Below are positions 1 to 13,620 of a stretch of 64,000 nucleotides of DNA, piece after piece. Numbering within the stretch: the stretch's first letter is position 1; every line of letters begins with the position of its first letter. The translations under genes and the position numbers were made by a program. Under the pieces are notes generated by a model. That model did not search any database. It was not told where the DNA came from and saw only the letters and a list, made by a program, of their open reading frames with translations. This DNA comes from Diadema setosum (Eukaryota; Echinodermata; Echinoidea; Diadematoida; Diadematidae): the NCBI GenBank assembly GCA_033980235.1, contig CM067070.1:9936195-10000194 (forward strand), given 5' to 3'.

Positions 1-1437
1 TCTGTGAATGACCCTAATGTGCATAGATTCTACATAACAAAGAAATATAACTATATATATTTTTTTCTTGGTTTGCATCGTGAAATAAACACTTTGTATT
101 TGACTCTTCACTAAACCCTCTGTCAGCTGATGTGCAGGAGCATAAAACAAATGCTACTTTTCTACCACCACAACTATCAAAACAAAACAAAACGAGTTTG
201 TTTATAATCAGAAAAATACATACACATAAGTGATAAACATTGTATAGAGTTTTTACATCTTTAGATGTATGTTGGTAGACCCAAAGTACGGTAGCAGTGA
301 ACCAACATGTCGTTTAACTCATAAAACTGTGTGTGGATTAGTAATCAGGCACACTGGGCTCATTCCACAAGCTGCCGTGTAGGAAGGAAATGGGGAAGTG
401 GCGAGGAATTCGAGATATCATTAATTGCCTATCACGGCCTGGTCCCGCTGCGTGCATTCCCATTATGGAGGTAATAGATTTTCAGATGCAGCCCCAGTTG
501 CATAAGCAAAACCACTTACGCCCAAGCTTTTAGTTTCAGAGCTTTTTAACACCAGACCCTGCCTTCGGAAGTAGCAAAGTGGTCTGACAGCTGTGTTTTG
601 TAATCATAAGGAAAGTTTGTGTTGGTATTATACAAGTGTATCACTGTATCAAATGTTTTGGGTGAGGGGGAGTATACTAGTGTACAAGTTATTTGTCATC
701 AAAATATGAAAAGAAGGAAATGCCTGGGTTTGCAAATAAGTGAGCACTGGATGTTAAATTCTCAAATTAAAGTAGTAATTATCTGCAACTGTCAAATTTT
801 TAAAATAGACCAGAACATTGCTCCTACCTTTAGCTGTGGTGTTGTTCTGCTTTCTTGTTTACTCATTCTTTAACTTGGAATGAATCAATCACTTCAGGCC
901 CTTTTATTCTTTTTCTTTTTTTTATTATGTTTGTGTCCCTCTATAACAACTGGTAGTTAGTTTTTATAATGTCAAAGGCTCTTAAAATGCTATAATGATT
1001 TCAAGAGGAGCAAGCATATGGTCATTTTGCCAGACTAGTCAAACCAGCAGTGAGAGCCAATACCCAGCGAGAGGACATTTGGGGATTTGTCCAAATCTAT
1101 AGTAAAGGCCGTTTTCACAACTATCGAGAAATGGAATGCTGAATTACAAACACGATTGCAATTGCAGTTGGAATCATTTTTCATTCACACGACTGAGGAA
1201 ACCTTCACGGATTCTCCCATTTTGAATTTCAGAGCGAGGAGAGCTCTCAACTTTGTCTGCATCAAAAATGTCCACCTTGTATCCCAAAGGTCAAACTGAC
1301 CAACAGTAGGCGCGGTCACTGGCAAAAGATTGAGAAGTTTAAGATCGCGAAGTTTGGGCCATTGGTATGCACGCAAGAAAGAGTGCGCCGTCCGATGGCT
1401 AGTGATTGTGACATAACAATGCACATCTAGACATGAC
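1..1437. other. AT-rich sequence without recognised gene
   Basis: Only short random-looking frames. No splice-bounded, GC-raised segment was found. Some inverted character occurs around 1087-1430, but no clean ends. Confidence 0.5.
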
Positions 1438-1440
1438 AAT

Positions 1441-1718
1441 AGTTACGTTCAGACGACAAGCCCTAACCTTGAGGTTATTAGCTCTTGCCCCCTAACTTCG
1501 ACGTGTGTCCACACGATGAATCTTAACCTCGAGGTTACGAAACCTGGAGGTTAAATTCCTCCCTCTTTGAGTGCGTTGATTTTTGTGTCTCTTTTTGTGG
1601 CTTTTTGTGGCTCTTAACATCGAGCTAACCTCGAGGTTAGCAAACTACGAGTCCGTCTTCACGGTCCCAATCTACAAGCTCTAACCTCGCGGTTAAGGCT
1701 TGTCATCTGAATGTAACT
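1441..1718. mobile_element. MITE with TAACCTCGAGGTTA-type words
   Basis: The terminal inverted repeat starts AGTTACGTTCAGACGACAAG and extends about 40 bp; it is flanked by AAT at 1438-1440 and 1719-1721. Inside, palindromic words of the form TAACCTCGAGGTTA recur about five times. No coding capacity. Confidence 0.85.
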
Positions 1719-2374
1719 AATGGCCTCGCTCTTCGGAGACACTGCCAGCAAGCAGATCAATAAGTTTCGTGGGAAGTTTGCAGTTGCACTGGCAAAACTT
1801 CGAGATCTTCGAGATCTTGATCTGACTGCGCCAATCTGGCATGTCTGACCGCACCTAATGAAGAGAGAAAACTGAGAATAAACACTGTGCCATCAAGCAT
1901 GTTTCCTTTGAATAGTTGCTGATTTGTTTTGAGCATTGACAATTAAAGAAAGCTGTATGAAGAGAGAGCTGGCTTAATATTTGACCAGTCGGCACAGAAG
2001 CTGGAGCTGTGAGAAGGATGGTAAAAACTTTTGCATTGATAGAAGAATTAATTACACCATATGCCATGTGGTGTGAACATGACACTTTTTCTGGACTTGT
2101 GATACAGTTTTGTGTGTGATTTTTAAAATCATAGTTGAGCATCAAAGCAGTTGAATAAATGGTAAGCATTTTATAATCCCATTTTAAGAAAAAAAAAATG
2201 GCTATAAAATGCGAATGCATCAAGTATGAGATATCCTCAATGGTTGTAAGACATCAACAAGACATGTATGTAAGACATCCACATCCAAGAGTATGCATTC
2301 TCCTGATCACAAGGCATTTTCAGGGCCTACACCAAGGAGGTACCAGGTTACATGTATGTGTACAACATACTGTA

Positions 2375-2702
2375 AGGCCCGAATTCACGAAGGTGGTACA
2401 AATGAAACCATGGTTTAAACCATGGACAAAAACTATGGAGCGCCAAGTGTCGCACGGAATATTTCGTTACGAAATTGGTAATTTCGTCGACAAAATGACC
2501 GTTTCGTTAACCGAATTATCATTTCGTGGATGAAATGTTCATTTAGTTACAAAAAATTGTCATTCCGTTACAAAATAATTATTTCATCCACGAAATGACT
2601 GAATTCGTAACGAAATATTCCATGCGACACTTGGCACTCAATGGTTTTTGTCCATGGTTTAAACCATGGTTTCATTTGTACCACCTTCGTGAATTCGGGC
2701 CT
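2375..2702. repeat. Near-perfect fold-back repeat, 328 bp
   Basis: The arms of about 83 bp (AGGCCCGAATTCACGAAGG... and its complement) are almost identical and contain the palindrome CCATGGTTTAAACCATGG. The centre is built from ACGAAAT/ATTTCGT words. A cruciform or MITE-like structure; no convincing target duplication. Confidence 0.9.
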
Positions 2703-3740
2703 ATGAGTGGAAATTTTCATGGTGTGGAAATTTTCGCCATTTTACGCAATCAGAAGGTAAAAAATGAAAACACGCATTTTTTTTTGCAAGCCATATTCTA
2801 CTAGTTAATGTCCTGTGTCAGCAGCATTAAAAACATGCAAAATTTATCTTACCCGGCAGAGCGCAAAAAAATTACTCGGGCAAAAATATCTACTATTACA
2901 GTATAGCATTTCAAGTGTAACGTATGAATACACTGCAAGTGATCAGTTTTATACTACACTCTCAATCTTTGTGGGTCCAAGAATCAATATACTGTTATCA
3001 TTTGACACACTTCCATGGGATGGGTTCCCTATTTTCCTTTTTCTAAAAATTATCTTTACCTACATCGTCTCCAGATGTGGTAAAGCTGTGTGAGAGAGTC
3101 TCATGGCAACTACCAGACTATTCCATTGCATTGGGGAATTGTACTTGACTTTATTGCCACACACGGGAAGTTTGACTGTAAGGCTTCCTCCACAGTGTAC
3201 AGTGCAATCAGGTGTCGTAGCTTGAACGGAGAGATAAGGTATATTTCGTATTATATCTAGACTGCAGGTCTGCCGTTTGTGTGTGTGCCTACTGTATTAA
3301 TGGAGGTTTGTTTGGGAAGAGTTCTTTGACCTCTACTTTTATTTCTTTCCCAAATTACGAATGGGGTCAGGCGGGGAGAGATAGTCTAGGAAGGAGGAAG
3401 GGAAGGAAACTGGGAGGAAAGTGGCTGTAAATGCCATTAATTTACAAACATTCCAGCCCCAAAATTGCCCCCACATATATAGATAGATAGATACAGATCT
3501 TAGATAGGCACATCCCTAGTAATCCGGTGCTGCAGCGCTTAAATTAGCCAAGGGTGCTCTACTGATTTCGTACCCCAATAACATTCAACTTTGAGGACGT
3601 TTAGCAAACGGGCAAGCCTCCTTTGATCGGCCAATGGGAGCTTTTCAGGTTTGGACAGCGCAGGGATTAAGAGTTTGTCATGGAGGTGACTGTTTCTGGA
3701 TCACAGTTTTGTTCACGCATGTAAGTGTACTCAAATAATA

Positions 3741-3822
<82 letters not shown>

Positions 3823-6800
3823 TAATAATGGTGATGATGATAATAACAATAATGAAAATAGTGATGATGATAATAATAACAATAATAATGAAAATCAAAT
3901 CATCTCTGATGTCTGTCTGTCTGTCTGTCAATATGGCTGTAAATCTGCTCTCCATCAGTTTGTTTGTAAGTCTTGTAAACTACAGGTGTGCATACAATGT
4001 GGGGTATCAGGGCTGCCACCTTGAGAGTTTAGAGTGAGACATTGCTAAGGAGCAAAGTGATGGGGAGGGGGGGGGGGGGAGGGGTGCAGGGTGAAAGGGT
4101 GGTGTCTCTCCCCCCCCCCCCTCCCCCTTTCCCCCATTTGAAGGGAGCTTTGACAATTTTACATACTTTGATGTACATGTCTTAAATGGTGATGGATATA
4201 CAATATGTGTTTACAGTCATGGTTTCAATACATTACATGTTTTACAGAAGCAGCATCAATGTACTAAAATTAATCGAAAAAGTACACCTGTTACATTGTC
4301 ACTAATACTACATTTTGAGGACTTTTTTTTTTTTTTTTGCTTTGCTTTTTGTTTTGGGGATTCAGTGTGACAATTTGTTTTTTAAAGTGAGACTGTCAGA
4401 ATTGGGTGAATTGTGTGAGTCTCATGCTCAGTGCGTGAGAGTTGGCAGCCCTGACATACAGTCTTGTATTTAAAGTGTAGAATGGAAATTTTTGTGCATT
4501 TTGCCTCGATAAGAAACTGGGTTAAAGGTAGACAATCCCACTTGCATGCCTTAAATGAAGAGTTGTATAAATACAGTGGTATGTTGAAAAGAGTATCATT
4601 TTAGAAACTCCCATAAAGTATTGAAAGTGGAAGGTAACATTTAGTACATTTTTATTGACCGTTAGATTTTGAATTGAATTTTTTTCGGGGCTCACCGTAA
4701 ATTCCAGTACATTACTAGGCTACCTTTGCAGACCCATGCACTGCGTGTGTGTCCATCATGTATATTTTGTGAAGAAAGTTCATCAAAACTTAACAAACAT
4801 TTCTATTTATACATTCTTGCCACACACTCTATATGTTATTACATATAAGCTCTTATACTTTTAGATATGTGTTTATAGATAAAAAAAATACAGAAGACTG
4901 CAACAAAAAGGTGTAAGTGTGGCTGACACACAGAACTACTGAGTAGTTGAGTTTTGTGCATTATACAAATTGTAGATAACTGTTGACTTCCAAATTTCTC
5001 AGCAGTGGCCTAAACAAGTCCCCTGAGGTTCATGTTTAATGTTTTGCTGCATTTTGGGAGGTCTGTAAAAGGTATCCCCTACCTTAAAGTTGCCAAAATT
5101 GGGATTCTGCATTTACTGGGCTCTGGCCTCATTCCAAGCAAATGTGATATGTCATTATGTACATCACAAGCACCTGCAGTACACGAAATGCATTCAAGTC
5201 TTCAAATCTTTTTCTTCAATCATTCATCTTTTTCGGTGTCAATGAGACAATCATGTCAGAATGAAGAACCAGTAGGGCTTCAGAAAAACTGATACACAAA
5301 ATACCCCCCAATATGGAAAAAAAAGGTTATTTTGTGATGTATGATTTGAGAAATGTGTGAGAGAAACCTGATTGAAGCTAGTGTCCCACCTTTAAAACTT
5401 TACTTTGTTTAAGCATGAGAGGTGGTAGAATACCATGGACATACAAACCAGTTCTTTTGTATTAAAGTCTGAAACTAATTTTGAAAACAAGATTTTACAT
5501 TTTATATCAAAGTTTATTTTGTAGGCAGACTGTTTTATTGTTACGGTTCTGTATGCTTAAAATTGATTTTTGGTCGGGTTACCTGCTAAAACATGAGTAA
5601 GATTGCAACTTTGAAGCAGTGCTACCAGTTGATTACTGTATGACATAACATGCTTTCATATCAATGTTGATGTGTATATTAACTGAACAATAGGAGTCTG
5701 AAGTTTATACTTCCATCATTTTTGTTCGAAATAAATTGCATGGAAAGTAGACTAGATCTATGGGTGTGTCAAATGTGATGTCTGCTCATTCTGGATGTGG
5801 AATCTCTCGTACTGATCTACATCGTGACGATGACATCATGCTCGCATTTCTCTGGATTGCTCATTTCCTTTTTAATCAGCTCGAATCTGAATCATGCTCG
5901 TTTACACAGTATTGAACAAAACACATTAGGTGTACTTAGAAATTTATTGGGGGGGGGGGGGAACTACATGTACAAGTTGGTCATGAATACACATTAATTG
6001 CCTTCAGTGGACTTTCTCAATACATGGTATGAAACTGCCATGTCCCCTGTGTCGTCTTTACACAAAATAAATACGGACTTTTGAAGCATGATTGCTTGAA
6101 TACCAGTCGATATTAAATCAAGTAGAACTGATTATTTTATTAATGACTAAAGAGTACATTCTATTCCACCAAGCCTCTAACTTTCATTGATATTGTGTCT
6201 GTCAATAAAACATTAATAACAGTTTTCACTGTATTTCCAAATGAATCCATTTCAGAATGAATAAAAATATAATTTAATCTGCAATCCTCAGTGTTCGCAT
6301 CATCTTTCTTTTCTCCTAAATTCATTTTCACATTTCCCAAAAAATATGTGGTTGATTCAATAGCAGAAAACATAATTTAGTTTTTCTGTTGATATGTAAA
6401 TAAGTATTTTTCCAATTAAGTTTTATTTCATTTATTTGACAACATTTTTAGAGGTGCAAATCACGACATGAGAAGGAAGAGAGTATTAAGACTACATGTA
6501 CAAATGTAGGACTCCTTTAGAAGCTATACACTCTAGTTGAAGAGAGAAATGCACATGTATCCATCCGGTGTATGACTCAATAATTTCAAACGTATTTCCA
6601 TAGAAATATGCATTGTACAGGTATTTAATAAATGATACTAAATATAATGAAGTCATTGTATTCTCAGTTTAGTAGAAAGTGACATAGTTTATTTCACACA
6701 CACAAAACCCACACACAGACTGAGTGATGATGGTAGGGAAGATGAACTGAATACAATGTACAAGTAGGGATACAGTACAAACATAATATCGTTGGTTGAG

Positions 6801-8309
6801 AATAATAAGGGCGTTAAGTTGCCTCTAAATTCATAGTGTTCGGGACAAGTTAACGCCTTTTCTCATTCTCAACAGACGATGTAACAATTTGAATGCTATC
6901 ACAAACAGTGTCAACACTGGGAGATCTTTCATTTTTAGAGAGACTGTTTATATTACTCTCATAGAAACCAGCAAAAAGGAGGGTGAATGTGAATGCAGAT
7001 TAAATTTGAAGGGTATTTCAACATTATTCTCCAGATTGCCAGGAAGTTACCACTTGCTGTCAAGTTGCTTTCTAATTTGACAATTTTATGTTGTATAGAT
7101 GGTCACATGAGAAATGCAATACTTATTAGCATGTCAAGGCCATTATGCAGACATATATCGCAAGCTGTAAAAACTCAATGTTACTTGTGATGGCTGTTCG
7201 GTTACAATTGTATTGAAACTGCAACTAATATAATATTTACAGTTGTAATTAATGAAAGTGAGTGTATACTTTGTACATACAAGTTTTGTACAACTGTTAA
7301 AGGTAATGTGAAACTATGGGCAAAACTGTTGTGATATGGTCAGTTTTACAGTAAAGGGTGTAACTTTGATGTGGCAAGGGTAAAAATATTAAAGTTATGT
7401 TTCCATTATTATCTTAGCCTTTATTTTATGTAGGAATGTCTATATTTTCAATATTTTCTCATTCCAGAGCTTAATTCTGAGGCTAAATATGAAAATGAAC
7501 TGACTGATATTGAATTTTAGGTACAGCTTAAATTTAGGTAAAAACAACATGGTCCATGTTTTGGTCACCCACAGCAACCGAATGAAGATAAATGACCAAT
7601 GTAATGCAACTTTTCATTTGCTATGAAAGAACATATTTGAAATATCAAACACTTTTTTTCCTGACAGATATTTGCTCTTGCAATTATTTGGATGTGAACG
7701 TAAAACTGACCGTATATAAAAGGGTCAGATTACCCAATTTTATAAGTTCTTTTGTGCGGGCTCCATTTCATGCAGATCCACCAACCTACATTGTACCAAT
7801 TCACCCATGAGTCATGTCATTGGGCAAAAGTAATCTTATATCATGAAACTATTACAAAGGTATTGTTTACCTCTGGGAACATTGATTAAAAAAAAAAAAT
7901 GTTCGAGTTTCCTATCACATTTATTGATATTTGTGCAGGTTAGTTGTATTAATTACAAAACATCCTACCATATAAAAATTTGGCAATAAAGCCTAAAATA
8001 CATTTTTTTTTTGTATGAGGAGATATTACCATTTTTCTCAATAAACTATGTAGACAGAACTTAATTCAAGAGACAAATTTATTGTAACTACAGTTTTGTT
8101 CCTAATTTTGTATAAACAATACTTAGCGAAAATGATTATACTTCAGGGTTACAATTTTCACATCATGATTTGGTTGTTTCTATCCCTAACTCAAATTTTA
8201 GAACTATTTTGAAGCACTGAAGCTTGGTTATTGTTTCATCTGCAAATAGTGAATGGTGCCTTTTGTGAAAGAGTTGTAGCTCCATGCCTGTACAGCTGCA
8301 TCTAATATA
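2703..8309. other. Gene-free AT-rich stretch
   Basis: No exon recognised. Contains an AAT-rich microsatellite (3737-3895), G and C homopolymer runs near 4069-4130 and a G run near 5950. Long frames over the microsatellite are homopolymer artefacts. Confidence 0.5.
3737..3895. repeat. AAT/GAT microsatellite
   Basis: About 160 bp of AATAAT with interspersed GAT units. Confidence 0.95.
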
Positions 8310-8747
8310 AGGCCCGTTTACACACAAGGGAAAAAGTGCGATTTAAATATTGATTTTCTTATCGCGATCAAAATTTCAAAATTTTTTCCAGTGTGGACAG
8401 AAAAATCTCACTAATTACCGCGATCCTTATCGCGATCCAACTCGCACTATTAGTGCGATTTTTCAGGATAATCGCGATTATTTTGACAAGCGTCGTGTGT
8501 GTGAGCGCGATCGAGATTCGGAAATCGGTATTTTTAGTCCCATCGTTAGTAGCGTGTGCGAAACTCTATTGGGACTGCGGGGTCAGTCTTCGGTCATGCA
8601 AAATTCGTGCATGCGCAGTTTGGCCACTGATCGTTGTTTCCTTGCTGCGAAGTGCGATTTTTCCCTGTGTATGAACGGTCGAAAAAAAAAAAATCGAAAT
8701 TTGGATTGCGATTGAAATTTCGATTTTCGTTTTTTTTGAACGGGCCT
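8310..8747. mobile_element. MITE, GGCCCGTTYACAC family, copy 1
   Basis: Ends AGGCCCGTTTACACACAAGG ... CGGGCCT, flanked by ATA at 8307-8309 and 8748-8750. The interior is built from repeated TCGCGATC/AATCGCGATT words. A second copy lies inverted at 28149-28585. Overlapping frames of 93-121 codons are by-products of the repeat. Confidence 0.9.
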
Positions 8748-10644
8748 ATAGTGGGCAAGAAGATACAACTTGTACAAGAGGAATTTTGTGTAAAATTTCC
8801 TTTTAATTTCAGTGAATACCTGAGGCCTGTAAAAAGTAATCTAAAGATGTAATAAATGAGTACTGTTCATGTTCCCTTATAAAATGTAATAAAGCAAAAA
8901 TCTGTGAAATAAAAAAAAAACCTTGTACATTTTAATATGTTGGTTTTTTTTTTCTCTGAGAAGAAATGAAAGGTGTTACTTTATATTTGTTTGTTTTAGT
9001 ACAATGTACATTGCATGTGGCATATTGTCTATGCTGTCACGAGTAAAACAGTCAAGATGTTCACATTTTCTTTGTGCGAATGGCAGCGAATGTTGTGGGA
9101 ACTTGGATCTATTGGCTATAAGACAATTGATCATGCATAATTTCTCATAGAGTTTATATGTGGCCCACGCAGTTCGTGAAAGCAACTATTAAACCTACAT
9201 GGATAGAAAGGAGTGTTACAAATAAGTGTTTCTGGCGCCCATGTTTTGTTGCTCGACTGTGTCTGATCAACCGCCTGATCATTGGCTCGTGAGTTATAAG
9301 TGGTGAATGAAGGGAGTCGTCACGTCGTGGGGACCATGTCATGTGACAATGAGTGTAAATTGATCATACTATGAACGGCTCTTGTCTGATGGGGTCCATG
9401 ACCGATCGGCACATGCCTTGGGAAAACGCCAATCCTCGGGAGCGCATCGCGGCAGGAAGTGCAAAAATTGTCTTTACGAAGAAGGTTAATTAAGTGTTCA
9501 TACATTGTATGATGTCTGTTCATCTGTGGATTGTTCAGTTCATGGCTGTCAAAGGGAATTATCAATTCTCCCTGTAAAATAAACTGAAGTGTTGAGTTAA
9601 ACTCAGAGAATAGTTGAAGATTGGACAAGTGATTTTGACAAGTTTTGGAGTTTTATCAAATTTAGTCTTTTGAAGACTAGTCCAGATTATACTCGGGCAG
9701 ATACTGTACAATTTTGTACCAAGGGGAAATGAATGTTATACTAGTAGCAAAGTCAGCCTGTCCTCAATGGGTTACATGCTCAGTACATGGTTTCCCTTGT
9801 TAGATGGGTGAATTTTTCTCAGAATCACAGAAGGAATGCATTTAACAAGCAAAGCTCCCTTCCTCAAACAATGACAAGCAGACAATTTTTCCCATTTAAA
9901 GATCTTCATGATATGATAGATTGTATGATGTCAATTGTGAATTGAGATATATAAAGATAGTATGTACAACGTGTATGAAGCCTGTTTTTTTTTTTTTTTT
10001 TTTTCAACTGCTACTATAACTTTGAGTTAACTTAAAGTGCAACATTGAACCTACAATGTACTTTGTGGGAAGAAACCAAAAAAAAAAAGGGCTTTCAGGA
10101 GCATTCAAAATCCTTTCAGCTTTAAAATAACATTTGAGAATGCATGAGATGTGTAGTATAAAGACTGAGGCATATTCTTCCGTGTTCTGATGACAACTGT
10201 GTATTGCATTAATCCCATATATTTAGAATCATGTTGGAAGTAACAACTACACAAAAAATTTATTGTGCATGTTGGTCTCGGTGTGTACAACACCTGATCA
10301 GTTGTGTTTTGAGCAGGTAGCACTGTGATACATACTGCAGTAAAAACTGTGATGGATGTACCACATGTATGGAAATCATCCATGCATGTTTAGGATAAGT
10401 GGAAGCTTGACTATCCATTCTGGCTTTAACAGGATGGATTGAGGAAGTGAAGCTTTTACCATCGATTCCGAGAGTTTGTGGAGGAGAAAATTAAGCAACA
10501 TTGAGCTCATTTCGCACAGTGTTGGTTGCAAGCCATGGGAGTCACATGTCCTCACTTCTCTCCCTTCTCAGGTTCACTGGTATGATACATTCATCCTGCT
10601 CATTGAGCAATCTATCCCCTTTCTGTTTTTGGTTGTTGATTTTT

Positions 10645-10885
10645 AGCTCACCTGAGTTGAAGGCTCTTGAAGGTTCTTTATTGCGATCACACTTCGTCTT
10701 GCATCCGCTGTCTGTCGTCTGTTGTCCGTCGTGCGTAAACTTTTGACATTTCAAACATCTTCTTCTTAAAAACCCCATGATGAATTTTCCCCAAACGCAG
10801 GCTATAGCACATAGCATCCCTAAGGCGATAAGATCTCAATTTATTCAAATGGCACCATGCGCCCCCCCCCCCCAAAAAAAAAAAA
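10645..10885 (+). repeat. Dispersed repeat fragment, AGCTCACCTGAG family
   Basis: Begins AGCTCACCTGAG and shares AAAACCCCATGA and GGTAGCATCCCTA-type blocks with the longer copy at 40097-40637. Truncated at a C run. Confidence 0.7.
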
Positions 10886-11395
10886 GAAGGAATGGTTAAA
10901 AATCTTCTTGTCTAGAACCAGAAGTGACAGAGCTGAGTTCATACTATGAGTTCCCGTAGTACATTGATGACCGTAGTTCAAGTTTGTTCATGGCGGATCC
11001 AGGGGTGCCTGGGAAGCAGAGGTCAACTGAGGCCTGTGTTGTAACCTGCGAGTTGTATACTGCATGGAAGCTGACCTTGGCAGCTCGGAGATATAAACTA
11101 ATGTGCTTGAAAAAAAAACAAAAAAAAACATTGCGTTTGTCTTACTCTCAGAAAGGTGATCATGGTCTCAAACACGTTTCAAAATGCCCTTTGAATGGCG
11201 TTTCAAATTGGCATTTCTAAACGTGTTTGAAAACATGGTTGCATAATTTATCTATTGCACCGCCTGCGGAACTTTTCAAAAGTAGGGGGCCCACTTCCGG
11301 GTTTCATGAGCTAACAAGCAAAAACAAAACAAAAACAAAAACAAAAGGCCTTCAGTGCGTTGCCACTTCCGGGTTTCTTCAGCTAACAAGCAAAA

Positions 11396-11430
11396 AGAAG
11401 AAGAAGAAGAAGAAGAAGAAGAAGAAGAAA
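11396..11430. repeat. AAG microsatellite
   Basis: About 35 bp of uninterrupted AAG units. Confidence 0.9.
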
Positions 11431-12549
11431 AAAGGTCTTCATCTCTTCTTTCTCATGTATTGCCTGAAAATGGCTCAAACACATTGAGGATCATGACTCT
11501 GCCTCAGAAAATTGTTAAACGCATCCTTGGAATAGTTTGTGAAACCGGACGTGTAATTCTGTGTTACTTCAGTAACATCATCATTCCATCGTCCTTGTCA
11601 TCATGAAAGAGACGGTGATAAACCTGGGCAGTCACCACAATTAAACATTTGTAAATTTGCTCAGTTTTTGTGTTTTCCCACATTCCAATGCTTTCTTTTA
11701 ATAACATTGATATCTTTTTATTTGTTGTTACCAGTCTGGAAAGTTTGCTCCTTCATGTTAGGTTTTTTTTCTTCTTCTTTTTAAAGGGGGAATTATTTGA
11801 TGCTATTAATGCTTTGTCATGAGAAAAAGAAACACAACTGCTATCTACTTTGGATGATGTATTGATTAATGTGATATCCCACAGAAAGTGAACAAAGGGT
11901 GCGAGCAGGTAATCTATAAAATTGTATCCACTGAAAATGATGCTAATGTGCAGTGTCCAGGTTTCATATCTGTAGTCTTCATTTCAGACTTACAACTTCT
12001 AAACATAGTCAACCTGTTGTTGAAGACCGTGATGGAGGGCAACTCTTCTGTATGTATTTCTCTTCTCATTTTTGATTGGGACCAGTAGTGACAAATTCTT
12101 CAATATCAAGTTCGTATTGACTGATTTTTGCAGATACAAAAGAAAAAAAATGCTAGTAAAAATGGAAAAATAAGAATAATAAGCTCTTGAAATAGGGGGG
12201 CACATCCCCCCCCCCCCCCCCCCCCCTGCATGCCACCTGTGGAAGGGGCTAGTCTTCAATTGCATCCCTAAAAACAGCCAGTGCATTGGGTGAGAGAGGT
12301 GTTGACACTCGGCTGACACAATGTGTTGACTGTAGTGAAAGCCTTTTCAATCTCATGTGGTTGTCTGTCATGTTGTCTTTGTGTCAAAACAAAACTGTCT
12401 TAAATGTTAATGGTTAGTGGCATTTGTATCACCAGCCTCAGTGAAAATTGGGTTAGCTCATCCAAAAATCTGTTGCTTGCCACTCAGAGTAGACAGCAAA
12501 CTAGGTGAGTGCAGAAATAAAAAAGTCCCTGTTCTCAAAGGGAGAGTCA

Positions 12550-13111
12550 GACCCCGTTTACAGTGCGAGGCTCGGCCGCGGCTCGGCCGCGGCCGTGGCC
12601 AGCCCCGCTTCAGTGTAAACGCGCAAAAGGCCAAATGCGAGGCCAAAATTGGCCTCGCATTTGGCCTCGCTCTGGAGGTGGTCTCGGCCGCGGCCGAGCC
12701 GTGGCCGAGCCCTGCCTTTTCTTGGTGTAAACGCAAACTGGGCCAAATGCGCGGCCAATTGCGCGGCCAATTTTAGTCTGGCTTCCAAACCCTCTGCCTG
12801 TATCTTTCGCTATTCAGGATATTAACCCCCTCAACGTCGAAAACTAGTATAGTTTAGGGTGGTTTTGTCCTGCAAAGGATTCTTTCCTTCGGCAAAGGCC
12901 TTTGCCCGAACGGCGACTTCGTCGCCACGGAATTCATTTGGCAAAGGGTCTGAAAACCAGACAATACCAAATTGCATTTGTTTACAAGCAGAGCGCCACT
13001 ACGACAAAATATTGAAAGGTTTGAATCAAAAGCGCGGCCGAGCCCGGCAGTGTAAACGGACAAAATTGCGAGGCTCGGCCGCGCAATTGAGGCCGGGCTG
13101 TAAACGGGGTC
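12550..13111. mobile_element. GC-rich MITE with GGCCGAGCC words
   Basis: Ends GACCCCGTTTACAG ... CTGTAAACGGGGTC, flanked by TCA at 12547-12549 and 13112-13114. The arms repeat CTCGGCCGCGG and GTGTAAACGC words many times, giving an isolated GC-rich block in AT-rich DNA. Frames of up to 143 codons here are not genes. Confidence 0.9.
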
Positions 13112-13514
13112 TCAGACCTTACTGCATTCTTTTAAAATATAACTGCTATAGTACTGTAAAACGAGGAATGTTCGCATGCATTTTGATTTTACAAATTTCA
13201 CAAGAGCCAAGATTCTTGAAATTAAAATTCATGCAAAAGTTCTTGTCTACACTATATGCAGTGAATGTTATAGAGGCAACTTGCGAATAGTTCATGCTGC
13301 GCAAAAGGCCGCTGGCTCCAATTCAAGAAAACTTCATGCCGTAATTATCGTATTTTGCAGTACCCATGACATTCTTGTGATGGTATCTACAGAAATCTTA
13401 CTGAGTGACATACCATGCCCATGTAGAAATTCTCCAAACTTTCTCTTGATATGCAGTGTCATATCACAAAAGAAATAAAGGGAGAGAGAGAAAAGGAAAT
13501 GATATTGACCTTTG

Positions 13515-13534
13515 TGACCTTTGACCTTTGACCA
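13515..13534. promoter_or_regulatory. Overlapping DR1 nuclear-receptor-type sites
   Basis: TGACCTTTGACCTTTGACCA contains two overlapping DR1 half-site pairs (AGGTCAAAGGTCA on the other strand). It resembles part of the dispersed repeat at 38621-39554, so it may be only a repeat fragment. Confidence 0.35.
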
Positions 13535-13566
13535 TGTTGCTTTTATATCTTGTCTCGTCCCTGACA

Positions 13567-13620
13567 GAGAGAAAGCCCAAGCAGCGACTGGTCACCAGGA
13601 CATTCAGCTTGCATCTGATT
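13567..13620 (+). other. Possible 54-bp exon of unknown gene
   Basis: Between CCTGACAG/ and /GTGAGT sits an open 54-bp segment, GC-richer than its flanks, encoding RKPKQRLVTRTFSLHLI in one phase. It does not resemble the UBA region of UBASH3 or another family I recognise. Chance splice-like sites are common, so this is weak. Confidence 0.2.

Larger units (their letters stand above)
8751..12546. other. Gene-free stretch with repeats
   Basis: No exon recognised. Two partly duplicated segments around 11291-11395 share CCACTTCCGGGTTTC and AGCTAACAAGCAAAAA. An AAG tract lies at 11396-11430 and a C run near 12200. Confidence 0.45.

Noticed and set aside
3667..4037. Poly-Asn, poly-Ile and poly-Leu open frames
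   Set aside because: Translations of an AAT microsatellite in different frames.
8350..8715. 121-codon frame, with a similar frame near 28263-28502
   Set aside because: Both belong to the same non-coding MITE; the similarity is at DNA level and frames are broken differently.
12417..13290. 119- and 143-codon GC-rich frames
   Set aside because: They lie inside or across a MITE with inverted ends and a target duplication.
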